Below, in pieces: positions 39,703-50,300 of a stretch of 64,000 bases of DNA (positions within the stretch are counted from its first letter, which is position 1; each line of letters opens with the position of its first letter). The notes under the pieces are model-generated. The model was not told the origin of the DNA. It saw only the letters and a program-made list of their open reading frames with translations, and did not search any database. The position numbers and the translations under genes were made by a program. Source of the DNA: Metopolophium dirhodum (Eukaryota > Arthropoda > Insecta > Hemiptera > Aphididae); contig NC_083568.1 of the NCBI RefSeq assembly GCF_019925205.1, positions 23,000,393 through 23,064,392 of the forward strand. The letters run 5' to 3'.

Positions 39703-42700
39703 AATTGTAAGTTTGTTGATTATGCACAGTAGTTGACTTCTGACGTGCTGATAACTAGCAAAATACTTCCGAGTTATATATTGTTATATATTTAAACAAA
39801 TCAAAATTATTAATCTTAATTAATAATATAGTACCTATGAACAAAAATTACCTACAACTCTTAATATGTAGGTAACGTTCAGCTTTTTAATATGATCGCA
39901 TCCGTCGGTATTAATACTTTGTTATAAATTATAATATTACAATTTACAATAACTCAGACATTTATCGATGTAAATATTGAATTACAAACGTACACTTTTT
40001 TTTAAATACAAAAAAAAGTGATAACCATTAGTGTTGTGTATAGGGTTACACCCATCAAAATACATGATATCGAAATTCCAATTACACTATATACATTCAG
40101 TCATAACCGTAAAATGTATCCGTTGTTTGACAATATTGCACTGTTAAATCTGTAAACTGCTTATGCAAATCGCATCTCAAACTTTCAATAGGTACTTAAA
40201 TTACCAAATACGGACGGTGGAAAATGATTGAAAACAAAACATTGATTTTCCTCGTAATCGTAACAATAACTGGTTTTTTTTTACGTATTTACGTTATGTA
40301 ATACCTTTTGAACTCATATTATTACTTATTTTATTAAAAATAATTCATTTATGTATTTATATATATTGGACATTATTATTCTGTATACGAAATGTATCGT
40401 TTATCACTCGTGATTTATGTCATATAATATTATGTACGTATTATCGAACATGTCTTGCCAACAACGTGTAAAATATTGCTTATAAATTCACTGATATACT
40501 CGTATATTGCGTTATTTGATGTAAATGTGTAATAAATATATCTCAGTATCTCACGTATCAAAATACTGTGTCAGTGACCAGTGTGTAGTATTTTGATTTA
40601 CGCCATTAGGTCGTGTCGGAAAAGCAAATCTCGCTAATATAGTGAATATGGGTAGGCAATGATTGATCCACTTCCTAGTAAAATTATCATAAAATAACAG
40701 TTGTATCGTCTATTCTGTAGTTCAATCTATACAAATACACAATTATAATATAATAAATACAATATATTTTTTCGAACCATTTAATATTCAATACACAATT
40801 TGTCATTTGTTGAACTAAGTAATCAACTCATTGACTATGGATTGAAGCGTTGATATAGTAACGTCCAATCATATATTATTACTAGCTATTCTATAGGACC
40901 GTATTATATTATCATCCCGCTGTCTGAATGAATTAGAAGAACCGAAGTTAAATAATTTAATTTTCGTATTCATGACATAGTATATAACTATATAAGTATA
41001 TACTTATATTTATATACATAACATAAGATAATATTTAATGTCGGTACTTAGCGTACGGACATCCGGATTTGACTCGGTAGACATTCGTAAAACCGGATGC
41101 ATAATATTCTTTTCCAAAATTGTTTATCGAATAATTATAATTATTTTTACTACTTACTCGTGTTATTGTACCAACACGTTAATCTAAATTCTGAATAAAA
41201 CAACGTTTTAAAAATCTCATAAAGTTGTCAACCTTTAATTATATTACAAATCCTAAACTAACTCCTTGTGTATAAGTATATACAAGTAGCATGCCTAGTT
41301 TATTACGTATTAAAATATAATAAATTAAATATTCACAGTACATTTTAAAATGCATTACTTTGAGTTTTAATGACTTATAATTTGTCTTTTAAGACGTATG
41401 TTTCACATACACGTCATATTATTGTCAGATGTGGATATATTAATTTTTTCTACATACATATTTGATTCCATAGTACATTTTTTTAAAATTAAAATAGCTG
41501 AACTATTATATACTAATAGATTGTATTTTTTATTTTAAATAATCTAGCCTAAAAAGAATATTGGTTTTGCTGAGTCGTTTACGGTCGACGTCGAGTACCT
41601 AATTAGTAATTACTAGACAGTCATCCTCTGATGACTCGTAGATTACTAGATAATATTGTCTTTTAATATTTATAACTCACTGCATAGCAGCTGTAGATTT
41701 AGGTGGAAACGCTAAGTACACAAATTAGTGAAAACATATAAACCAAACGTCGTTTTCAATTTACTTCGGTCTCGACAGTATCAACTATGCCGATCGCTGA
41801 TTCGTTCCAACCGATAAATCATTATAATTTGTATATAATAGGACCTGCGCGTATTCGATTTGAACGCACGCTGACGAACAAAACGGAAATTAAAACGTGT
41901 AGCATATTTTATCCATAATTCGAATGTGCATAATCTACGTACACGAGTTTAAATATTATGATAAAAATTAAAAACAGAGTTCGGTTGTCGAAGCTGCAAC
42001 TTATAAACACAGAACAGCGGTCCGTTTATTCGAGACGTCCGCGGGGGCCAATAACTTTCATTGATATCAAAATACAATATTATGATATTACCATTAAAAC
42101 TATATCTATATTACGTATCATGCAATACGATATGTAACCATTGAACTTAAATAATTTAAGTTACATTTGGTTGAATTAAAATTATATAAATTATGTAAAT
42201 TCATATAGACTGCTATAATAATGACCTAAAAGTCGAAAACTTTATTTCTAATAAAAAATATCAATAAACCACTGCATATACTTCTCTACTGCTTAATATA
42301 CTTGAGCGGATTTCTGCCTTCACATTCCTTCAAAATATTTACTAACAGGCGTAACTGCCTACCTCAATCTTGTACGTCGTGTAATATAGATTCAGGAAAC
42401 GACCGACGACAGCCGTCTCTCCTAAGATATGGTCGATTATTAGATCTTTCACAGGTGGAAAGTTCTGGGAAATAATAAAGCCAACTACTATTTTATTTAT
42501 TTTTTTATAAATTTTAATTTATTGCCCACACGTAACGATATTATAATATTATTATGTATACGGCGCGGGTATTCATGGACTACAACAGTTAAGACGGTGC
42601 AGGTAATTCTCGGAACGATCGTCGTGAGAAAAAGTGATTTTTGAAATTTATTTAATACAAAACACATTTTATTGCACGGCGGCACAGATATAGCCGCTGA

Positions 42701-45700
42701 GGAATCTCGTACGGTATTCGAGTATCGTTTTGCAGGTACACAAGTTCCACCGCGTGTCGGCGTACGTTGGATTTTTCACAGCACGTTCCAGAATTCAGCC
42801 AACAAGTATAAAATAATTGTTTTCGAAAGTTTGATAAACATTGTCACTTGTTGCCGGGAAAAAATAATGCGTATCATGTCGAAGATCGCGCGGAGACATC
42901 GATCTGTAATAGATTGTCAATGCGATTGCTTCATCCGATCCCGTAAACAGGCCACTATAAAGTGGCACTGAAGTTCTTGACGCTGTCGGACGCTACCTCT
43001 GGTTATGGTTATAGTACGCCGAGACAATAATAATACAATAAATCGGCGGTGGTTAACGTAATAAAATCACGAAAACGAGATAAGAAGAAAATAAAAAATA
43101 TCGTAAAAAATCAGCCAAAATTCAGACACGCAGAACCTGTTTGTTTCGTTCCAGATATTATATTTAGAGCTGTACCTATATAATCGTTTAATACTAAACG
43201 CGCAATCTCAATAAACAAAATGTGTTAGATGTTTATAATATATCAATATTTAATATAAGTTAATTCTAATAATAATTTTACTTAATATTGGTTATTGACG
43301 ATTCATAGTACTAGTAATATAGGTACTTCCCTACTTACATAACAATTACGTAATACGATTTTTTTATTTATATTATAAAATATCAATATTATTGGTACAG
43401 ATTACATAATACATATATTATACATCTTTAGTACTTAAATGAGTTGAATCATACAGCCTAGTGGCGGTGTACATGTGCGGTAAAAAACAAGCCTGCTAGT
43501 ATTTTCGACATTATTGACCAATCGAATAGTTATAATTTTTTTCTGAAATAGGCATTGTATATTATATTTAAAAAAAAAACAAACACAACTCGGAAAATAA
43601 ATTTTGTCAGGTGTATTTCACTCATCGCAAGTTCGACTGATCATTATAATTTAATGATGACAAATATTTCGTTTTCTTATGACTATATAATATACGTTTT
43701 TCCAACTCTTATTTAAATAATGATCATTTATTAATAAGACATGCATCAACATCTCAACAGTGAATACAAACATTATTTTTTTAACCATAATAATCAGTTT
43801 AGTTTAGCTCATATGAGTTTTAAAAGTGTGTTCACGTGATCATTAGTAAATTGTAATAATATTGTTCTTGCTTTGGACTCAGCGGGGTCTACATAATTAT
43901 AATTGATTTGGAAAAATATTACATTATATTTGAAACTTAAATTCTTTTGCCGTTTTGTAACACAAAGTTGCACTATTTTAACTATAAAATACGTTTAAAT
44001 TTGAATACTTAATAATACCGTATGTATATTGTATATATCTTGTTTTTGAACTATTTCGCTTGCGGACTAAGACGTTTCTATTTCTACTATTATTAATATT
44101 ATGATTGTTAGTATATTATGCCTTACGGTCATCGATAAAAACAGTTTCGAACGTAATAACTGTAATATACATATTATAATAATAGAATTTCCATTTTAAA
44201 TATAACTATAGGTAGATACACACATTGTGAAGTTCTCACCATTCTAAAATCGTTATAATATAAGTTCTCAGATTTTACTCTCTTGGAGTTGATATAAAAA
44301 AAATCCTCACGACCACAATTTAATTTATACAGCGTATGCACTTGTGTGATAAAAATTGCTCATAACATACTTGTATACAATTATTAATTAACTTCCTAAA
44401 TTTTAAAACTCAAATACACATACTATATTCTCGGAAACCGTAAAACAATTTCAAACGACCATCCGCATAAGTTACTGGTATAATGTAATGCACGTTCATC
44501 CTTTCATTTATAGTTGTACCTAGTCAATGGTCAAATCAGTTTAACTACATTTTAATTATTTTAATCTAGGTGCCTATAGTATCTCACTAATATATAGGTA
44601 CCTATTGAATTCTATTTTGCGTCAATCGGTATATTGCAACAATATGTTACAAGTATCGATGGGCAAGGAGAAGTGCTTTGATTGACATTGTAGGGGTTCA
44701 GAGTTTGAATAGGACCCCCGCGACCAAATGATGGATTATAGCTTATATTATTATAATATTTATAACGTTGAAATATTGAATATCAACAAGCCACGACAGG
44801 ATACAAATATTTAATTTTGTATTTTATCCATTCGTTATTTCGTAGTGTAGTTGATTCCAATGTCAACAAAACCATAATAAATAATGTTATAATCAGTGTA
44901 TTAATAATCAAATAATATGACGAAATAAGTTGATCAAATTCTCAACTACCAAAATCGTTATAATAAAATCAAAACAAATAGCAATCGAATTCTAAAAGTG
45001 TCAGGATATGTGTGGGCTGTTATGTAAACAAATAACTGATATATTAACACTCCACTGAAACCCCGCGAATAGAAACAAAATATTATAACACTATTTTTGT
45101 TACATTTTTCAATTATATTGCATTATTTTTATGCTTCCGGTTTTTTTGTGAGGGGGGGGGGGGAGAATGATATAGAAAAGTATATATTTTGTATCACAGT
45201 TGAAATGATAAAAAATATGATTCAAAATTATCTAGTTGACCGATTAAATATATCTTCAGGACCGGCTAAAATCATGGCCGAAAGTCGACGATATAATAAT
45301 TTACGAAAACTCCATATTTTTCCTATAGCAAACTTAATATTAACCAAATGTTGCTATACGTTGTAAAATCCATAACACGTGCGGTACTTAGGTGAATTCT
45401 GAAATTTTAAGTATTTACGAACTTAATCCATACACGGGAAGACACCACTGCTGTTCTATTAATAATCACCAACTACCAAGCAAGTTTTTCCGGGCTTCAC
45501 CAAAAGCGAAAAAACGCAAAAATTAATTATATTAATATTATTTGTTTTTTTTTGTGATTAAACGTCAGACCTAATTAAGTCCATTCGTTATTTTCTCAAT
45601 GATTAGTTATGCTTAGGTATGTTCGTTTAATTTTAATTTAGTCCAACATTTTTTTGGTCCAATATTGTCTAATTATTTTAAGTAAATTTGTTACCAACAT

Positions 45701-45836
45701 AATATGTCCTTGAATGAACCACGCAGCGTGATCGTGAGTGGGACCGTTTGCTAACTTTTATAATTTGAATAAATTATATTTTTTTACTTGGTGATGTTTT
45801 TTTCTCGGATTTGGCGAAGTTGTATACAACATTTTA
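39703..45836. other. AT-rich noncoding DNA
   Basis: No gene is supported. A GC-richer stretch at about 41.75-43.1 kb contains an open frame (42672-42971) that begins at a non-ATG codon and has no recognisable family. A 13-G run occurs near 45153-45165. Confidence 0.45.
40557..40597. repeat. 11-bp perfect hairpin
   Basis: ATCAAAATACT (40557-40567) and AGTATTTTGAT (40587-40597) flank a 19-base loop containing TCAGTGACCAGTG. It is isolated in noncoding DNA and has no assigned function. Confidence 0.45.
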
Positions 45837-46115
45837 GATTCTGAGTGGAGTGATAAATATATTGGATTTACAATGATGTATTTCTTTGTGTCTAACGTCA
45901 TCTTTTTTTTGGTTTGTGCATGATGAAATTTTCGTTTACGAATAAGAAACTAAAAAAGCTTGAAAATTGAATACAAGGTTCCTTATAAGTTGATCTAACA
46001 GCAATTACATCAAAATATATCAAAAATACATTGTCACAATTTTTTTCGCTTCAAATTAAATACATCATCCATTACAGTGACCTACTATTTGACGAGGTAC
46101 ATTCGAAATATATTC
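45837..46115 (+). repeat. Dispersed aphid-type repeat, copy B
   Basis: The opening block GATTCTGAGTGGAGTGATAA, followed by ATTTACAATGATG, and the closing block CATCCATTACAGTGACCTAC, with GTACATTCGA, match copy A at 18498-18840. The interior has diverged. The overlapping open stretch at 46031-46249 is not a credible gene. Confidence 0.5.
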
Positions 46116-46439
46116 TACAGACATGGCAGACAGCGGTTCCAATGGTTTTTTTTATTATAAAAAATATTATTATTCGTAATCTTTTTGATCTTCATGTGAA
46201 TTGCTATATTATACTTTTTAAATATTTGCTTCTCACAGCTCTGGGATAATTCATGATTTTATTATTTGATTTAGAATGCCTATTCTTATTTTCTGACTAC
46301 CTGCTCAACCCTTATTTGATTAGAAATTTGATTTTTTTTTTACAGTAGAGACCTAAAGTTAATTTGAAATATAAATTGGACAAGAGGTCTGGCCAAAAGT
46401 TATTGTACGAAACCGATTTTGAATCAAATATCCTGAAAC

Positions 46440-47218
46440 CGTTTTTATCCATTTTTTACGAGTACCTATCCAAGATTCTTTATAAAGCGACTAATCAACG
46501 CGCGCGAAGTCACGAAAACTGTATCTCGTTTCACAGATAACGTTTGGGTAACATAGTAGGGTCTGAATTTAAAAAAAAAAAAACACACAAACCCGCCACG
46601 TTCAATAATTGGACGGCCGTGGTAATAGGATAAAAAATAAAAAAATACAACAACAATACGAAAACGATGTCGGTCTCGCGATCGTACGATATCACTGCAA
46701 CACGACGGACAAAGGGCATTTTCGACGCGGCCCGAAAATCGGCTTTCGTATGACACACATACGATAAAAGTGGCGGCGGCAGTGACAGTGATGTGTGTAT
46801 TTTATCGAGTGGCGGCGTGTTCACATATTATTATTATTATTATACGACTATACTCGCGACTGTTCCGCTTTTATGATTCCATTACGCGAGCGCACCGCCG
46901 GTCGGCCGAGAAAGTTGTTGTTGTCGAGTCGCCGCGACGGTCGACGACGATAAATCTCCGAATCGCGAGCATGGTAACCATAATAAAAAATAAATAATAA
47001 AAAATAAAATAACGATGATAACGAAAAAAAAAAAAAAACAAAAAAAATTATAAAACCGACGGCACTCTATACGCATATATGCCTATTTGTGCATTCGTGC
47101 CCGTCATTATAGGTGTATATTTTATAGGCCGTTATCGCATCGCAGGCGTAGACATTACGCGACACTGTTCGGCGGCGTGTTCGGTTTTTTTCCCGAATGT
47201 TCTAGCCGTCTGTTGTGT
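46440..47218. promoter_or_regulatory. GC-richer island left of the CCACGGAC element
   Basis: This is a mixed stretch with CG-rich blocks (CGACGCGGCCCG, GGCGGCGGCAGTGACAG, GCACCGCCGGTCGG) and A-rich runs (near 46570, 46980 and 47024). Open frames on both strands are artefacts of the raised GC content. No coding signature is recognised. It could be a regulatory island. Confidence 0.2.
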
Positions 47219-47501
47219 CCACGGACTAAGATATAATGGACTGGAAACGAGCAGCTTATCACGGCCACGAATGTATGTACAAGAAGCGAAGTGCGGGGGG
47301 TCGCCTGTGTTCCTGGAGTTCACAGCGCCCTCTTCATTTAACACGGACTAAGATACAAATTGTGTAGCCAAATAAAACCACCGGTAACGCTGAAAACTTC
47401 AAGAACAGTATTCTATCAGCTAAGTGACACCTTTTCTTGTCCGTCCCCCGACCCCCGCTGATTATGTCGTTTCCAGTCCATTATTATATCTTAGTCCGTG
47501 G
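47219..47501. mobile_element. MITE-like element with CCACGGAC terminal inverted repeats
   Basis: The left end reads CCACGGACTAAGATATAAT followed by GGACTGGAAACGA. The right end (47469-47501) is its reverse complement apart from an extra AAT. The flanks TTGTGT (left) and TTGTAT (right) agree at 5 of 6 bases, a possible target-site duplication. An internal partial copy of the terminus, ACGGACTAAGATA, starts at 47343. There is no transposase reading frame, so this is a nonautonomous DNA element. Its left 86 bases recur at 31147-31232. The superfamily is not assigned. Confidence 0.65.
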
Positions 47502-47752
47502 TTGTATCTTTAGGGTCCGTACGTGATCCATACGCAAATAAAGTGAGAGAAAATATTGTGCTATGTGCTCGACATCAACAATAATGTGATATTATAAAAG
47601 CTTATTAAACTAAAAAAAATTGAGCTTCTCGTTTATTAGGCTAACCTAACCAACCCTTGGGAGCTACGACGTGTCTAGAGTTTGTACATCAACCAGAATG
47701 ATTAAAATAAACAAAATTCGGGAAAAACATATTTGAATATATTTTATTTCGT

Positions 47753-47764
47753 ACATACAGTATA
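47753..47764. repeat. Left target-site duplication of the SINE
   Basis: ACATACAGTATA is identical to 48000-48011 on the other side of the SINE. It abuts the A-rich tail. Confidence 0.75.
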
Positions 47765-47999
47765 TGTTTTTTAATTTTTATTGAGTTAATGCTTCACCGT
47801 CCATGGTCTATAGCCTGAAGGTTATTCGGTAGGTTAGGTTTGGGGGTAGGGCACGGTTGGTTAGAACACGTGTTAATCTGGCGAGGATTTGTCACTAAAA
47901 CTCGGCGTGCGGTTACCCATCCGGGAACTAGTGACGCCGGCTGATGCTCGGCTTCAGAAAACTTTGTGACTGAAGCCAGCCACCGCGTCAGACCAGGAC
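47765..47999 (-). mobile_element. SINE with a 5S rRNA-like region
   Basis: This is a short retroposon in minus orientation. It is flanked on both sides by the 12-bp direct repeat ACATACAGTATA (47753-47764 and 48000-48011), a target-site duplication of the kind LINE machinery makes. The minus-strand 3' end next to the left copy is A-rich (AATAAAAATTAAAAAACA). Near the 5' end, GGATGGGTAACCGC (minus strand, 47909-47922) matches 13 of 14 bases of the conserved GGATGGGTGACCGC of eukaryotic 5S rRNA. The preceding GAGCATCAGCCGGCG aligns loosely with the AAGCAACGTCGGGCG stretch of 5S. A 5S-derived RNA polymerase III head (SINE3-like class) is therefore likely. It encodes no protein and would depend on a LINE for movement. 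Confidence 0.75.
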
Positions 48000-48011
48000 A
48001 CATACAGTATA
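48000..48011. repeat. Right target-site duplication of the SINE
   Basis: This second exact copy of ACATACAGTATA lies at the 5' end of the minus-strand SINE. The next bases repeat CAGTATAC, so the local sequence is slightly tandem, but the 12-bp match is exact. Confidence 0.7.
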
Positions 48012-48070
48012 CAGTATACACAATACGCCAATCCATAGATAATTATACAATTATTATTTAATCATACCTC

Positions 48071-48190
48071 TCATTTTGATTGAATTACAATAATTTTTCA
48101 TATTTTGTAATTTATAATTTTACGATTATTTTACAATCATTTTGATTGAATTACAATAATTTTTCATATTTTGCAATTTATAATTTTACG
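48071..48190 (+). repeat. Tandem duplication of a 54-bp AT-rich unit
   Basis: Positions 48071-48124 and 48137-48190 are identical except for one T/C change, with a period of 66 bp. The unit starts TCATTTTGATTGAATTAC and ends AATTTATAATTTTACG. It lies 60 bp to the right of the SINE's target-site duplication. The near identity suggests a recent local duplication. Confidence 0.8.
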
Positions 48191-48753
48191 TTGCGTTATT
48201 TTCAGTAACCTTTCCATAATAATATGTCAACAGCAACGAATAATATTATACATTATACATTTTAATATTGATGTATTTATAGTATCTAGCACCTACTTAT
48301 GTATTAAAAGTTAGCTGCCGGCTTCAAGCAAATGCGGTTGACAGTTATATTTGTTTTAATATAAAACCAATGAAATTTCTTTATCTTTCGTTTTGATTAC
48401 ATTATGAAGTAGCTTTCTGACAATATTCCGAGAGGAAATAAAGATAAATTATGTACCTATGTACTCAAATAAAATACAATTATTGTATATAATATTTATT
48501 TTTGTTAACGATGACAACCGTAAACTATGTAATAAAAATACTCAGTACCTATTATAGCACGGTTTGTCGTTGTAATTTTGTTGAAATGCGCTTCACCATA
48601 CGAAATGCAAAGTATATCGATAATATTACAGGTACCAGCTATGTATATTATACGAATGGGAAACGCATAAATAAATCGTTTTGCACCTCAGAGTAGTTGG
48701 CGACGATTTGCGAATTTCATCTAACGTCGCGGAGAGGTCGGGGGACTTGAATA

Positions 48754-49210
48754 TACAGGATGATTCACCAGACATGCTCATCCCCGTTTTCTTTCTTTAA
48801 TAATGAATTTATTTAAATTCTGATTTTTGGAAATTTTAAATTTAATATAGGTACTCAAAAAACCATATTTTCAAATTTATGCATTTTTGTATTAAGTACA
48901 TAAGTATTGTTCTTTATGGCGATTCTTTTTTACTGTAAATTAATTAGTGGATAACTTTTTTGAAAATGTTGACGTAGGTACTTTATTTAAAATTCAAATG
49001 AGTAGTTTCTTAGTTATTAAAATGTTTGTATTAAGGATTATAGTCCATCTTATAAACCCATTTTCACCATAGGGCACTTCTTAAAAGTAGTACAAAAAAT
49101 CTCAAGATTTTGAAAATATGGTCTTAAAGTATATTTAAAAATTAAAAAAACCCGACTGCATTATTGAAGGAAAAAAGGGGGGGTGAACATACTTTGTGAA
49201 TCACCCTGTA
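48754..49210. mobile_element. Tc1/mariner-like MITE with TA flanks
   Basis: This is a complete nonautonomous element. It is flanked by TA on both sides (48754-48755 and 49209-49210). The left terminus CAGGATGATTCAC and the inverted right terminus CAGGGTGATTCAC agree at 12 of 13 bases, and weaker similarity continues through a C-rich block into the subterminal region. A TA target and CAGGGTG ends are typical of Tc1/mariner-type elements. No transposase is encoded. The interior contains ATGAGTAGTTTCTTAG, shared with the copy near 28.9-29.5 kb. It lies just left of the GC-rich island at 49.2-50.3 kb. Confidence 0.7.
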
Positions 49211-50300
49211 TGCGACTCGCATTTTGGAGATTCAAAATGGTTTTACTCGTCGACGATAAAATAAATTGCATTACGTACGCACGCCGATCGTAAACAATAT
49301 ATCGGTGGCTGACAATATGCCAATAATTGAAAACGTTCGTCGTTGAGTTTGGTACCTAAATCGAAATAAACTACCAATAATGCGCCGCGGTGATCACCTG
49401 CAGATTGCGTACGTCAAATGACGTGTGCACAGCAGTAATTCGCACACCAAATTTTACATATTATTTTGTGTTCCCAGGTGGAGTGAACGTGACGAGTGCT
49501 GCAGTATACCTACACGCGGTGAGCGAAGAGAAATCGCCTAACACTTGCACCGGTGTCGAGCGGTCGAACTATATTGCACTCTGCGACGACGGAGGCGGCT
49601 GTTACGAGTGTTATGTTTATTATAATTTTCAGGCTGCAGCTGCAACATCTGTGATCAAACGCACTCGCGTCGTGGTGGGTTGGCTGACGGATCGTAACAC
49701 TGTCCTCGCATATACTGCAAACACGTACGGACTCGTGAACAGACATTGTATGATTATAATTTTTACTGTAATTTTTATTATTATTATTATAATTGTTATT
49801 ATTGTTTTTACTGGTAACTGGTCGGAGAAGCGAGCGCGAATATTATTATATAGTCGTAGTATGGACGATGAAATCTGATTGCGGGCGGACCGAATATTAA
49901 GATATTATACATACTCGTACAATATATTTTGTATCGGTGTCGGAAGAAAATAATATAATTTTTTTTTTATATTAAGAACTTCCAGTATGAACTATTATTA
50001 TAGTTCGACAATTAAAAAAAATGATATCATATTATGTATAAATTATCGCTCGTCCCGGTCATCATTAATCGCCGTACACTGCGACCGCGGTCGGAAACCG
50101 TCGACAGCGGTCACAGAGTCGTCTTCCGTGACTTTCGCCGAGGACATCATCGCCGTCGGCACACACCCGCCACCGCCGTCTGTAAAGTATTAACCGTTTA
50201 AAATATTATAATTATAATATTTCGGTTGACGGCTTCACGTTTAGGGCCGTCTTTTCGGCGGGGCGTCGATCACCGTTTTTCGCGGCTAAACCGGCAACAA
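49211..50300. promoter_or_regulatory. GC-rich island with splice-like sites
   Basis: CG-rich blocks occur at 49.2-49.75 kb and 50.04-50.3 kb, separated by an (ATT)-rich stretch. On the plus strand, TTGTGTTCCCAG/GTGG (near 49468), CACGCG/GTGAGC (near 49518) and TATAATTTTCAG/GCTGCAG (near 49632) resemble splice sites. The frame open across 49390-49878 begins at a GTG codon and ends in an Ile run from the ATT repeat. No protein family is recognised. A 5' untranslated or promoter region is possible. Confidence 0.25.
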
